A stretch of 64,000 bases of DNA from Oikopleura dioica. Lineage: Eukaryota > Chordata > Appendicularia > Copelata > Oikopleuridae. The translations under genes and the position numbers were made by a program. The notes beneath the pieces are model-generated. The model did no database searches. It saw nothing but the letters and a program-made list of their open reading frames with translations, and was not told the origin of the DNA. Shown one piece after another: positions 43,447-56,364 of this stretch. The number at the start of each line of letters is the position of its first letter. Position 1 is the stretch's first letter. The DNA lies in NCBI GenBank assembly GCA_907165135.1, contig OU015569.1:1488001-1552000 (forward strand), in the 5' to 3' direction.

Positions 43447-46042
43447 TCAGCATCGGTACACTCCTTGATTCACAAACATCAGATTCCCTAAAAGAAAACA
43501 TAAGAAAAAGAACGTCATTTGAGGGAAAGTTTTAGCTATACTTTTTTTCTAATGAAACTTACCGGAAACTCCATGGTGGTATCCATGAGAGGACTGAACG
43601 TTCGGGAGGGCGGACTAAAAAAACTGTTAGTTTTCAAATTTTAAATGTGCTTGGCTGTCTCACCGAATCGTACATTGACTGGTTTTCAGGAATGTCCTCG
43701 ACTTTGACAGAAAACGCGGCCGTTGAGGCGCCTAGATCCACTTGATTCGCCTGAACAAAACAACTTTGAATAAATGTAAGGCTCTTGAAATTGCTAAAGG
43801 AGCTAGCTCACGCCCTGAAATTTTCGCTAAGATGTTCTTTTCTAACTTCAATAGTCAAAATAAAAGTCTGTTAATTACCACGTGCTCTTGATCGTCCTCG
43901 GTACTGAACTGCACGCCAGGTGCAGAGTTTGGCTGAGAGGCACCTTCTATTGGAACGCGGTGGCAGGAAGTTTGGCCTGATTCGGATTCCGACTCAGAGT
44001 TCGGCGAGTCAAGGCCAGCTGAAGTGTCCTTCCCATCAGGAAGCTTGTCTTTTGTTGATCGCTTCATTTTGTAGCTAAACAGGGCATAATTAAGCTGCTA
44101 AAACGGCTTAATGGGCCTAATGGGGTTAGGGTCACTGATGATGACGACAGCGCCGTGTCTCCCAAAGTGGACAACGGGCTGCCGGGTTTAATCGCTTACC
44201 GATGGTTCTGGAACCAGATTTTCACTTGAGTCGGCGTCAAGTTAATCAGCTGGGCAAGAGCTTCGCGTTCCGGCGCAGAGAGGTACTTTTGTTGCTTGAA
44301 GCGTCGCTCCAATTCGAAAACCTGAAAATATAATCAGAGCTAAAGAAAATAATGTCATTCCCTAATTTTTTGACTGAGAAAAGTAATTTACAAGAAAATT
44401 AATCTGTTATTTTTGATCGAAAATTAAAAAAGAGAGTCTTGCAAATTTTGTTATTGAAGAGGGAGCCTTGTAGTCTAGGGAGTTGTGTTATGAAAAGCAC
44501 AAAAAGTCAAGCAGAAGTACTTAATCAAGAAAAAGCAACAGGGCACTCGAGGCTAGGTTGAACAAAAGCGACACATGTCCGGGACATGCCGGCGGCGAGT
44601 GAAGTGGCTAGCGATCTCAAGGACGAAGCCATCCCCTCCCACAAGGGATTAACTGGCAACAACTTGTGCCTCGTTGATTTTGCCAGTCTGGGCAACTGTG
44701 GAATTATTCCAGCTATTGTGAATTCAAACAATGGGTGAGAAAGGCGAGGTCAACTAATTGCAAATATCTAGGAATAATTTGGGCGTAGTACTAAAAGACA
44801 AACAGTCTTGTATTCTCAAATAAATGAATAATCAAAAAGGTTATCGTACGTTATATTATTTTTAGCTTCCTAAAGTTATTTTTTCTTTGCAAAAAATCTC
44901 ACCTGAGCTTGGGAGAAAAGAACTCTCCGTTTTCTTCTTTGAGCTGAGGGCTGCATAATGTGCTTGTAGTCAGATCCGAAGCCATACGAAGTAGGCAGGT
45001 AGAGCGAGCCTCGAGCTGCCACTGAATGAGAAAATCAGAATCATTAGAATGAAAAATGTATTTGATCCGGCGGGTATTTGAACGGAATTAGCACGTAACA
45101 CTCAACGGAAAGCAAGCTATCAGTCCCTGTTAGTTCCTCTCCCTCACTGATACCGAAGCTGGCCCGAAGCTGGGGACCGCCTCTCTGACAGCTCCGGGGA
45201 CTTCGCCTCACTTCCATGTGCAGTAAATATTTTTAGGCACACACAATGATTTTTTGATGAGCGGCGTGCGCTCTTGATGATGGGGGTAATCAGCGCCGAG
45301 GAGATAAATATTTGAATCATTGCGCGTTTGCTAATTATTTGCACCAACATGCGGGTGGTGTTTGGCGGTGGCTTTAAGGCTCGTGCGCGGCCCTGTGCAT
45401 TTGGGTACGCAAATAATAGACAAACTTGTTAAGGGATTAGATGAGTGGTTAACACTTACTGGAGCTGGTGAATTGGCTAGTGCTCATATTGCCCGATGGT
45501 GGGTACCACGCGGTAGGTCCGGCTGAGTACGGATCGCTCGTGTAGCTGGACGGGGAAATGGTCTAAAATGCGTGTCTGGCGGAAATCAAAGCGCTTGAAA
45601 ATACCTGCGACAAGTAAGGCGTCATTGGAGAGGTAGCATGCGGCAGATTGTGATACGTAGGTCCATAAGAGGACATAGTTTGGGTCTACGAACAAGGTTT
45701 AATGACGAAAAAATTTTCGCAAAATTTAAAGTTCAGACTTTTGAATGACTGTAGTTTTAATTTTCATCAAATATTACCTGTGCTCGATAGACATCATTCG
45801 TTGGGTCGTAGGAGGAGTAAAGAAGTTGCTGAGGATCTTGGTGGTGGAGCAAGTCATTGACGGAATAAGAGTTGCCGGAGGAAGTTGGCGATTCTTCACT
45901 CACGGAGCTTCGGAGAAAACTTTACTCTCTGTTTTGGGAATCTCTTTTAGACTTACAGTTGCGTGCTTGAAAGCGTGATTTGCTCTTGGGAAGTGTCGGC
46001 AGCAGGAGGTGTTTGGTTGCTGATGTCGATGGAGTCACTCAT
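43447..46042 (-). CDS. NKX2-1: NK2-class homeobox transcription factor, NKX2-1/2-4 type
   Basis: The homeodomain is split over exons: [12 protein letters not shown], then [40 protein letters not shown] and YKMKR. The [12 protein letters not shown] start and WFQNHRYKMKR end (Tyr-54 class) fit NKX2-1/2-4 (TTF1), not NKX2-2 or NKX2-5. The N-terminus ([20 protein letters not shown]) and the Ser/Tyr-rich region before the homeodomain ([17 protein letters not shown]) carry no other domain I can see. After the homeodomain lies a Ser/Glu-rich tail. Using only GT-AG introns, the last two exons read [15 protein letters not shown] and [13 protein letters not shown], stopping at 43447-43449. In chordates this gene patterns the ventral forebrain, endostyle/thyroid and foregut. 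Introns are larger here than elsewhere in the window, as is usual for developmental genes in compact genomes. Confidence 0.92.
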
Positions 46043-47995
46043 GATCGTTTTAAGGGAGTGTGGAGAGTCTTCAAGAGTCTCAGATCAATGTCTGTAGTTA
46101 GGGGTAAAGTGGTCAGTTGATTGGTAATTATGTGTCTCTAATTGAGCTTCTGTAGCACCCTCTGAGAGTACCCTCGAATGCTTCTTAGAGGCTATCGGGC
46201 CGATTTGTCCCGAAGCGAGTTTTCGGTGGAACAGCGCCACCGCCGAGCGGCGTGTTCGAGTGCTCATTAGGCGATTCGCTCCGCGCTCGCCCTGGGCCGA
46301 GTCATGATCCCCCGCAGAACTCGCTGTGCAAATACACATTGAATTATCATTCATCTAGAACCCTAACCGAGACTGGCCAAACACAGCAGGGGAAAAGAAC
46401 GTAGCAGTATTTATCCCTAAAAACCAACATTTTTGATGACCCAGATTCGAGTTTGCCTTGCTGATTTCATCGCAGAGCAACAAGTTCGAGGGGATTTTGT
46501 GAGGGGATGGAGGCTAATTAGAGGGTCAAGTGATGGTACAGAAGCAGAAATGAAAAAACGAAGCAGGTCAAGTCCGCTTCTTAGAAAGTACTGAAGAGGC
46601 TGTCGGACATGTCCTCCGGGGCACTTCGGAGGCGTGGAAAAGTGTCCGTAAGTCCCTCATCAAGCAGCCTCATCGGAATAAGTTTGGGCACACTGGGCAC
46701 TTATCGTCGCCCCTTCTACTTCACGCTTCCCGAGAAACATCCGAGGCGGCGACGATAAACGTCCAAAGAAAAATATAAACTAATGGCTTCTGTGTATCAT
46801 TCGAACGTTCCCTCCAGGAAACTTCCAAGGCCGAAACTAATCCATCTTCCAATATAGATTCAGTAGAACTTCCTCGCATAGCAAAACGTCAAGAATAGAT
46901 GACAAGTCATAGATTTTCCGAAGAAAATTAGCGATGATTTTTTCCGCAAAAATTGTATTCAACCATGTTTGAGCAGAATCTTGGTGGCGATGGATAAGCA
47001 GCTTTGCATTTTCTTTTGTTTCGATGTGAATAGAAGCCGCTTCTCGAGGATAGTTAAGGAGGTCCTGCTCGCATTTTTCTTAGCCACTCGATTCTAGTTT
47101 CAAGCATCCTTCAGAAACAACTCGGCCTAGACCAAAAAAACGCCTTGAATCGCTCAACTTTGCGCGACTTATAATAACACAACCTTCAACTTATATTAAC
47201 AGTAATCTGCAATAAATTATTGCCATTAATGAAAATATAATTGTCTAGATACTCAAGTTTCGTGAGAGTCGATCCTAATTTTAGAGCAAATACGATGAAG
47301 GTTTGAAAAAGATTTTACGGAAACTTGGGACTTGTTTGAGTAAACGGCAGCGCTCCGGCTTGATTCTTGATGAAAAAAGTTCAAAAGTCGCGCCGCCACT
47401 TCTATGCCTTCTGGTTTTACTTGTTAGATGAATGCGATAATTGAGCGATATGCAAACAGTAATTACAGTGATCCGCTTGCTCTTGCAGAGTTTTTATTGA
47501 ACTTGACTCTGATTGAAAGTTGCCTTAATTTTTACCACACATTTTTGTATGAAGTTTAAAATTACTTGTGTAAATAGCCAAGTCCACGAACCGCGATGAA
47601 AATAGGGCTCTTTGACAGTAGTTTTTATTTTTTGCTCCACGAGACGAATTGCAGTTCTTGATTCCATTAAAATCCAAAAGACAGTGTTGCGTGTTAGCGA
47701 CAGTGTCCCTTTGTTGGGCGAACAAATGCAGTGGACTCTTGAACATTTTGGCGTTTGTTAATTTCTATGCCAAGATTAGACTCGGATGTTTGCCCCGAAA
47801 AGCTCCGAAGCTAAATTTCCCACCCCAAAAATGCGGAAGCATGGCCACAAATGATTATGCAAAAACAAACCGACTTTGATCCTGCTGTAAGTGGTGATTT
47901 AAGCATCCGCGTGCACGGCCCCGATTTATCAACGGATCCGTGACAAACACACCTGGTATAAAAATATATTTTATTTGAATAGAAAAAGAAGAATA
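46043..47995. promoter_or_regulatory. Long non-coding region upstream of NKX2-1
   Basis: Nearly 2 kb without a convincing gene, the largest such gap in the window, between the NKX2-1 start and the CCDC146 stop. Short homeodomain-like sites are present, including TAATTA (46515-46520) next to TCAAGTG (46526-46532), the NK2 core, and a palindromic GGACATGTCC (46605-46614). Developmental genes in compact genomes tend to keep their regulatory DNA, so this is a reasonable enhancer candidate. Function is not shown by the sequence alone. Open frames here (46085-46354 minus, 47649-47879 plus) look random. Confidence 0.4.
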
Positions 47996-50992
47996 TTAAA
48001 TATCGATAGGTTTGGGTTGCGGTTTGCGGAAGTGGCGCATCGTAGATCCCGGTTGCGTCGGCTTGAAGGGAGCCATCGCACCGTAAGGGCGAGGGATGGG
48101 GATCGTGCCATCCTTGGGAATGTACGCGTTGGGGCGGGGCACAGCTGTAGATAGGAACTCATCGCAGTCATCAGGCTCAGTGGGAACAACTAAAATTTAT
48201 TTTAAAACATTGACTCCGGTATTTTTGAAAATTTGAAATCAAGGAAGAGTACTCACATGTAATTCGCTTCCACTCTTGCTCGCACTGTCGATTTGGCGGT
48301 AGACCTTGATCCATTCGCTGCACCGACTCAACCAAGAGCTCCTCGAGTTGAACGCGTTTGCGTTCGGTTTCAGAGAGCTTTAACTTGACCATGCTCAGCT
48401 CAGCTACTCGCGCCATCACTGAACGCGTTCTGTTCGCCAATTGACTTTGCGCGTTGTTGATTTGGAGAGAAAGATCCAGAGCAGGTCCCTGGAAAAAAAT
48501 TACTCCAAAGAGCCTGGAAGGAAAGCTTTACCTTTGAGTAGCTGTTTCGTTCTTGTTGTTTTTCTAGCAGCCGTGTAACATGTTGCAGTAAGAGTTCTTT
48601 TTCCAAAGCGACTTCTTCAATATTAGCCAGACGGTTTTGAATCTGCTCGAGCTTATTTTTCAGTTCATCTGGGGCCAAATCTTCACCAGGTAATTCTCGT
48701 GCCCGCTCGTCGAAAAAGCTAAAACCGCAAAATTAGCCAGGACAAAAACAATCAACGAGTTACTTTTCTGGATCACAAAGTTTCTCCTCCAAGCTTTCGG
48801 TTTTCTTTCTTATTCTCGCGAGTTTAACCTTGAGTTCGACTAGCTCCTGCTCGTTCTGCTGCAGTTTAGGGATCTTCTCACTCCATAGAGCGATCTGTCG
48901 CAGATCTTGCTTCATTTGCAGCTTGAGGAATCGGATGTTTTCGTCGAACTCATGGATCTTCAACTCGCCGTTTTGAATCAACTGCTCTTGCACGTTCAAA
49001 CGCTCGTAGAAGATGCAGACTTCTTCTTCGCGCTCCACAAGGGTGACTCCCCGTTCGTTTCTGTGCAAAATGGCCTTTTCGATTTGAATAAGAAGATTTC
49101 GCGAGTCCTCTTCTGACTTCACTCCCTAAAATGAAAATTAGATTGAAGTTGAAATGCAATTTTTGTACCATATTATTGAGTCGGTCAATATCAAGCTTTC
49201 GGCTAGCAAGAGTGTCATCGATTCCATTTTGAACGTCAATTGCTTTTGACTTTTCGTTTTGCAAGTTTTCGAGCTCGGCCTTTGCGTGAGCCTTTTGTAG
49301 CTCTGCTTTGTGCAAGTTTTTCATTTTTTCTTTGGCGGATGCTTGAAGTATTTCAACCTCGTTGGAGAGTATTCTTAGCTTGTCGCGAAGTTCAGATGCC
49401 TTTTGCGTCGATCCTTGGATCAGATGTACGTACTTGTTCTTTTCGTTTTTGATCACGTCGTATAGCTTCGCGAATTCGTCCTGCTGCGTCGCAAGTTCTT
49501 CGCATCGTTTGCGGTGGTCCTTGAGCACCAGATCGCGCTGCTTCTTTTCCTGCGTGATTGTTTTGATTCTGGTTGTAGCTCGAACGAGGTCTCGTGATTT
49601 GTGCTCCCGCTCGTCTTCTTTGATCTGGCGGATTCTGGTGAGTTCCACAAGACTGGCACGCTCCTCTTCTTGTCGCCGGAGAAGACGTTCTTCTTCAATG
49701 AGCATTTCTTCGTAGCGCACTTTCTCCATCGCAGTCATCTTTTGTTGGTGCTGAAGTTTGCGTTTTCCTTCCTCAACTTCTTTTGTGAGATATTTTCGCT
49801 GTTTCATCAGCTCAGCCGGGTCCGGCAGCTCGTCAAATGCGTCTTGTGCTTTTTGATTTAGAACTTGTTGTTGACGGAGGGCAGAGGAAGCGTGTCCCTG
49901 CATGATCTCCTTACGCTTAAGAGCTTTGATCGTCTTGTCCATCTCTTTGTTCTGACGGGCGTAAATTTCGGAGGCATGCTGTTTTTCGCTATTTCGGTGC
50001 TTGAACTTGAGCTGAATCTCCGTTTTTTCGATGTTTTGCTCGTGTTGCCGATCGGCTTCGATTGCCAGATCATGGTTTAACTTCTGTTCTCGCTGAGTGG
50101 CGCGCTCGATAGCGATTCGGATGTCCTCATGCTCCATCTTTACCGCTTCGTAATCGCCTATCCTCTGTCTGTTAATTTCGCCTTCCATGCGGTTCTTCTC
50201 TTCGAGCCCGCGAAGATGCATTACGACTTTATCCCGTGCGAGCCGCTCTTTCTCCAAGATTTTCATAAGCTTGTCGGACTCCTTCTGAAGTTGCTGGGGG
50301 ACATTGTGGATTTCTGGACAGACGAGTTTGTTGCGGAGCGTTTCTTGCTCGTCCATGCACTCCTTGAGCTCTCGCGCTTCCCGCTCTGCTTCTTTGACTT
50401 TTTGGTCGACAGCGATCTTCAACTGGGAGATTTCCGTCCTCCGCTGTCGATTCTCTTTGCGGAGCTCTTCCTCTTCCCGCTCCATGTCTCGTTTCTTCAC
50501 CTCCGCTTCCTCCGCATTTGGCTGAATACGCGCAAGTTGCCGCTCTAGATCAGCCTTTTCTTTGTAGTACTCCATCAGGTACTGGTCAAGCGATGTTGAG
50601 CGATCCTCTGCTGCGCGTAGCACATTTCGCTGCTCGAGGAGCTTTGCGCGCACCTTGCTTACTTCGGCATCGGGGTCTTCTACATAATTGTCGGCGGCGA
50701 GGCACGCTCGTTGCTCGTCGATTTCTTCCGTGTACTCTCGCGCCTTGTTCAGCAGCGCCTGCTCTTCGTCCCGGTATTTTTCAAGCTTATTGAACGCCTA
50801 TGGAATTTATAGAATAAATGTTGAAATGTTGGACTTCGTTACCTCTGAGTACTTGGTGCGGAGACGCTGCAGCTTGAACTCATCCACCTCTCCTTTAGCG
50901 GATAGCTCTTCCAAGTTTTGGATGGCGGGCGCAATGTCTATCTCCGTCATTTCGTACTCATACCTATCCGGCGGCATGATTTCCTCGTCCAT
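47996..50992 (-). CDS. CCDC146: CCDC146 (MBO2-like) ciliary coiled-coil protein
   Basis: An almost entirely coiled-coil protein of about 900 residues. It starts [20 protein letters not shown] at the ATG 50990-50992 and contains one very long exon from about 50653 to 49170. The C-terminal tail leaves the coil and reads [20 protein letters not shown] then [12 protein letters not shown], which I recognise as the conserved end of CCDC146, related to Chlamydomonas MBO2. These proteins belong to centrioles and motile cilia and are needed for sperm flagella. Introns are short GT-AG. The start at 50992 is the first ATG; the preceding frame opens at a non-ATG codon. The main risk is confusion with another long coiled coil, but the tail match is distinctive. 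Confidence 0.82.
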
Positions 50993-51673
50993 TTTCAAGG
51001 ATTACCGATCTCTGGTCTGAACCTAGTAATTGATGATAATTGATTTATTGCGATATCGTAATTTGTTGCTGGCGTTAGGCAGACATCGTCTTTGTTTCTC
51101 GGCAAAATGTGCAGTATGCAATAGTCATTATTTACAGTGACAGTTTCAGTAGAAGTGAGGCGTTTCCCCGAGGACAAAAAAATAAGGGTAAAAAGCGAGG
51201 GGGAAGATGAGGACAATTGTGAGAAGCCTAAATATGTGCTAATTGTATCTTAGAAACTTGTGGAATTGACTATCCAAGTCTAAGCCGGTGTTCTTTAGAA
51301 ATACATACATTTAGGACAGAGTTTTTATAGAATCGTGTTTACTATGTCTGACAGACATGATACAGACATTTTTATTCAAGCCTACGCGATTCTTATAGGA
51401 TAAACTCAGATTTAACAATTCCTTGTATTTTAAAAGAAATCAAGTTTTAGAACTTTGGTTCAATTTCAAAGTAAAAGTGTCTAAGATGCATTTTGGAAAA
51501 GTACGTAGCTTAAAATATCATTTTTCAGGGATCGATTCTGAAAATGAAAAGAAATAGAGGAAGAGATAGAAGATAAAAAAATAATGAAAGAGCAGTCGGG
51601 GGGTTTTAGGAAACATGTGATTGATTCTCTGGGTTGAACAAAGTTGGTTTTTGAGTTTTTTCTTCTTTTTGAA
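50993..51673. other. Intergenic, CCDC146 to RNF20/40
   Basis: About 680 nt. It should hold the CCDC146 promoter and the RNF20/40 3' UTR; open frames on the minus strand (50995-51216, 51481-51711) have no recognisable content. Confidence 0.45.
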
Positions 51674-54600
51674 CTATTCAATGTAGATTTTGTGATAGTC
51701 ATTGCCACCAAAGTTCTGATTGCACTTGGGACACTTTCTTTGGCGAGTTTCGTAACGCGTTTTCAGACACTTAAATTTAGTTTCATCGTTTGGTCAAAAT
51801 TTGACTTGGACTCTAATTTTTTAAGCTTCGATATTTTCAAAGGATAGATGAGACCCCTAAGTAGAGAGCTATATAACGACCTCGTCTATTTTAAGGATGT
51901 AGCCAGGGAAAATTTACCTTGTAACAGAAAACGTGAAAGCATTTTGTCAGGATAGCATTTTTTTCTTCGATATTACAAATTGGGCATTTTAACCGTTTCT
52001 GGTAGCGTTCGATTTGCTCATTCAGAACCATATACGTCATATCAGTCTAAATCGAAAATTGTAACTACATTTCGTTCACTGCAACTGCTGGTTTACCTTT
52101 CCCCTTTTCTTGTCCATATGATAGCTGGATCGTTGCGCCTTGGCGCGCATCTCCTCGATTTGATCGTTTTTGCTTTTGATAATTCTTTGTACGTCTTGAA
52201 GTTCATTCAATTTATCGTGTTCCTTCCTTTTTTGATCCTGGCAGAGTTGGGCGAGCTCGATTGAGCGACGCTTGTGCAGCTCCAGCGCCTGAAACAAGAT
52301 TTAAATATTTTTGTTGATTTTCTAGAGCCTGTTTTGGAATATACGACTCCAGCTCAAACAATCATTCCAGACGACAGAGAGAGAGAAGGACAATAGATAC
52401 AAATGGATGAGACTGACTCAAAGAACCGAAAAGAGTTCTTCGATCGGCTAAGGCGATCGCCCTTCAAACCGAAACGATCGGACTTTTACGAAGAATACGG
52501 AGAGCCGAGCCTTTGGCGACCTAGAAATACTCCTAGCCGCGGATCAAATCCACTCTTATGCTATCATGTATTTCAATTTAATTGAAACAATTCAGCGAAT
52601 CCATTTCTGATCCGTTTTCTAAGCCCTCCATTAGAGCTCTATAGCGACGATTCTGACTATGAAGAGATCATGGAACAAAGAGAGCGAGAAAGGGAAGAGC
52701 GAGAGAGAAGATCTAGTCAGTCAGATGTTTCAAGCGGATCTAGTGCTAGCATCATGTGTGAGTAGTAAACTTTAGCATTAAGTTGAGCGCATTTTGAGGC
52801 ACTGAAAGACATTAAATGTTTAAGTTAATTGTGGAGCGGCTACTTTTGAAGATGTAATGGAACTAACCCCGCGAATGGAGGATGAAGAGATCCCTTGTTC
52901 GCTCCCTTCTCTCGGCGAGAATCCTTCCCGATTTATGCTCGCTGTTAGCGCAGGTACAACAATAACCGCTTCAACAAGCCGATTTTGATTCTAGGAACAA
53001 AACGAGCCTATGATTTATTGTTCCTGACCGTTTGCGCTTACCACTACTGCCTTCTCTCTGCCATGCGAACGAAGGAATCTATCGTCAATTTCTGCCACGC
53101 TGCCAAAGCCTTTTTTAAAGACTTCATTCAACTATACCCAGATGAACAAGTAATGCCTGCGATAAATTCTACAACTAAAATCATTTCTAGCAAATTTTGT
53201 GCAAACGCATCTTCCAAGTCTACTACCACACAAATTACGGCGACGCAATCAAGATTTTCTTCACCTTTTGCTTTGCCTACGTTTTATTTTCCTTCAGAGT
53301 TTACTAGAAAAACTATTTACACTTAACCACAAGGTACGCTAATCGATTCTAGCACCGTCAAAAATCTGCTTTGAAGCGAAAAAGAGAAGCAAACGAGTTT
53401 CATTACCTGAGTACGGAGAGAGAGTTCCTGTTCGCCGTTTTTCACTTGCGCTGTTTGGAGCATTTCCTTCTCTTCCAGCTGTCGAACGAGTTTCTGTTGA
53501 CTCTCGGCCTGTGCTTCCAGCTGTAAGATTTTACTTTCCAGTACTTCTTTTTCTTTCGCTTGTATTTGCTATTGAATAAAACACTCAATATATCTAGCAA
53601 CGTCGAACGTTATTACCTGCAGGCTTCCAATCTTGATGCGCTCTTGAAACAGGTTAAAATACTCCTTGTCCTTGTCACGGAGATCTTGAACGAGCCGAAC
53701 ATTTTGCTCTTGTATCTCTTCCAATGCCTTAGATCCAAATCAAAACAATATATTTCGCAAAGAAAAAAGAGCTTACCAAGCCGGTCTTTTCGAACTCGTC
53801 CTGCATCGATGCATCCTGAAGCTCTTTTTCTGCGTTTGCTCGTTTCAACTCGGCGATTTTCGCTTCGTATTCCTCCACCAGCGCTCTCTTCTGGTGCTCC
53901 AAGACGAGGCAATCGCGTGGCAGTTCGTTCAGCCTCCTTCAGAAAGCTTTAGCGACACGCTTAAACCCTCCTTTACCTCAAGTAGGACGTGCGTAGATCA
54001 GAGAGCCTGGACTCCATCTCAGCCAGTCGCATTTTATAATCATTTGCTTCGCTGGGCTCATGATTCGTCAGCAGAGCTTCGAGTCTCGCAGCTTTGTCTC
54101 GTGCACGCAGCAGCTCGCATTCAAGGCCTTCCACTGAGCTTTCTAGCGCTTTCTGCGGAATTCCTGAATCCAATTATACAGCAAAAAGAGCGTAAAAAGA
54201 GTACCTGTTTCAAGAACTTCATTTTCCAAATCCGTGAATATCCTGTAGACAGGCTCTTCTCGTTGTTTCTGGAGGAGTTGTTCGGCCTTGAGACCTTCGA
54301 TTTCTTGCTGCTGCTCGCGCGTTTTACGTTTTTGCCTGTTGAGTTCGGCTTTCAGTTGGCGATTGTGGGATTGAAGCGAGTTGATCAGCTGGCGCATTTC
54401 TCGATTGATGGGTCCTGCTTGCTCGGTCGCTTTCTGGTGCTAAAAATTTGGTGTTATTAAATTGATAAAAACAACAATTGTGAATTTTTTAATTGATAAA
54501 CAAAATATATTAAATTTGTACTTACCAAATGATACTCGTTGCAGACTTTGTCGTATTGCAACTGAAGCGTGTGATTTTGTGCTTCCTGTTCTTTGAGTTT

Positions 54601-56364
54601 CGTTCTCATTTGCTCCTGCAGATTGAGTTCTTCGCATTCCATCTGCTCGAGTTGTCTGAGGAAGAGGTTGCGCATTCCTTCGTGCGAAGCCCGGGCATCT
54701 TCGGCCTGCCTCTTCAGCAGCTCCGATTGTTGGTACAAAACCGAAAACTGCGCCTTCAACGATTGATAGACGCCGCTGGTGATGATGACCGCTTCGGAGG
54801 GATTTTTAACGCGCAGCTCCATGTTGTCGCGCTCCGTTTGCAACTCGGACAGCTTCGCCCTCAGCTCGGCGATCTCGTTATCTTTTTCTTGGAGAGCCTC
54901 GTCTCTATTTTCGGCAGTGATGGCTTTTGGCGAGAGCTGCCATAAGGTTTCAATTTTGTTTATTTTTTCTCAATCGAATAATAAAAAAAAACTTATTGAA
55001 ATTTAAAACTCTCTTTAAAAATTTGATATTGAAACCGTGCCTTGTCCTCGTACTCTTCTTTCGGCTGTTTCTTCTCCGGCACCTTCGCAGAGCGGCTTTT
55101 CATCTGTCCAATGAGTCTGTAGTTGCGTTTCGTCAGTTGCTCGCATTTGTGCTTCAAGTCTTCGCAGAGTTCCGTCTTCTCCTCCAAATCGTTCTCGACT
55201 TTTTCTAACTCGGCCGAGAGGTCTCTGTTCTTTTCCGTCACCTCGGCCGCCATTTTTTTGACTTCGGCATCGTTGACGCCAGCCAGGAGGCGCTGCACGC
55301 AGCGGAGAGTGAAGTCGTTTTCAGATCTAAAATTTCAAAGGTAGCAAGTTTCTTTTATTTCTTTATTAAATCGACTAATTATTCTTTGTTTTTAGTAACG
55401 AAGCTTCAAAATTCAACTATTGGAATTAAAAAAATCACTCATTCTCGAAATTTTATTCTAAATCTTTCATTTCAAGTTAGGGTTTGACTGAGAATCAAAG
55501 AGAAGGAGGCTTGGATTTATCCTTAAGGATTTTTGTTTTTTAAACTATCCAGTTTTGATTTAAAATTAAAACTAACCGTAATCGCCTTCCAAAAACACGT
55601 AAAACTTCATCAGATTCGGGGGCTTCGTCGAATTCCTTTTGAACCTCCTCTTCCGTTGGAAAATGATAGGTGAGATTGACCGGCTGGTTTGTCAGCGTCC
55701 CCAGCTCGGCGGAGAACTCTTTCCACCAGCTCCGGACGACTCGGTAAAACGCTTTCTTCTCCGCGAGTTTCTTTTCGGCCACTTCGGCGCGCTGCAGACT
55801 TTCGCTTTTGATCTTCTTCTCCGCTTCGAGCAGATCAACCAGTCTAATGAAACGCTAGAATTCGAGACTCTAAGAAGGAGGATCGTACCTTGCTTTGGAG
55901 AACTCGTTGACTCGTTTGTCAAGTTCTTCGGAAGAAGAAATCGTCCCTAATCGATATTGTGGCAGTGAGGACATGCATGATCCTGAAGAACCCAAATCCA
56001 GCGCATCCTGAAATCATGGCTTGAAAGCTGCCCAACTCAGGAACGAATAGATAACAATAGATAGCGCAAGAAGTTATCTTAATTCTAGAGATATGCCTGG
56101 ATAACAGATGGCCACAGACATTCCCTATCTGTACTCTTTGAATGATACCCAAATCAATGATTGTGTTTTAAATTTAATGATTAAGCTACTGACTATACGA
56201 AAATAATTTGAAATAAAAAACATCCAGTTACGAGAACGTTCATTTTTAATTGGAATTGGAAATTACTACTAATTCTAGCTAATTATAAAGTAATTTACCA
56301 TGGCGTTGACTTTCTTCTCCAGCGGGAGGCCATCCGGACCCTCGTCCGCAGTCCTTTTCATCAT
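51674..56364 (-). CDS. RNF20: E3 ubiquitin ligase Bre1 (RNF20/RNF40)
   Basis: Ubiquitinates histone H2B together with its E2 partner, in the nucleus. The N-terminus [20 protein letters not shown] and [19 protein letters not shown] match Bre1. Long coiled coils follow in many exons ([72 protein letters not shown]). The last exon ends with a RING finger: [52 protein letters not shown], then TAG (51674-51676). That RING is nearly diagnostic for RNF20/40. One intron (about 52293-53407) is over 1 kb and contains a plus-strand gene. Vertebrates have two paralogues; only one is seen here. Confidence 0.93.
52403..53307 (+). CDS. Novel protein nested antisense in an RNF20/40 intron
   Basis: Five exons, 52403-52559, 52596-52757, 52837-52953, 52995-53149 and 53191-53307, sum to 708 nt in consistent phases and give 235 residues. 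The first intron is 36 nt and starts with GC; the others are GT-AG. The protein begins [20 protein letters not shown], has a Ser/Arg/Glu-rich middle ([12 protein letters not shown]) and a hydrophobic, Cys-rich C-terminal half: [33 protein letters not shown], then [20 protein letters not shown] and YVLFSFRVY at the end. The [10 protein letters not shown] stretch faintly recalls the BH1 motif of BCL-2 proteins (NWGR...), but I would not assign it. It could also be a tail-anchored membrane protein. It is wholly contained in the host intron on the opposite strand. Confidence 0.62.

Noticed and set aside
44525-44731. Minus-strand ORF in an NKX2-1 intron
   Set aside because: Lies in an intron, no recognisable content, no flanking splice sites in phase.
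46085-46354. 89-codon minus-strand ORF upstream of NKX2-1
   Set aside because: Random-looking composition; more likely 5' flanking sequence.
48950-50525. Plus-strand ORFs opposite CCDC146 with Leu/Phe/Ser-rich products
   Set aside because: These are complements of Lys/Glu-rich coiled-coil codons, a common artefact.
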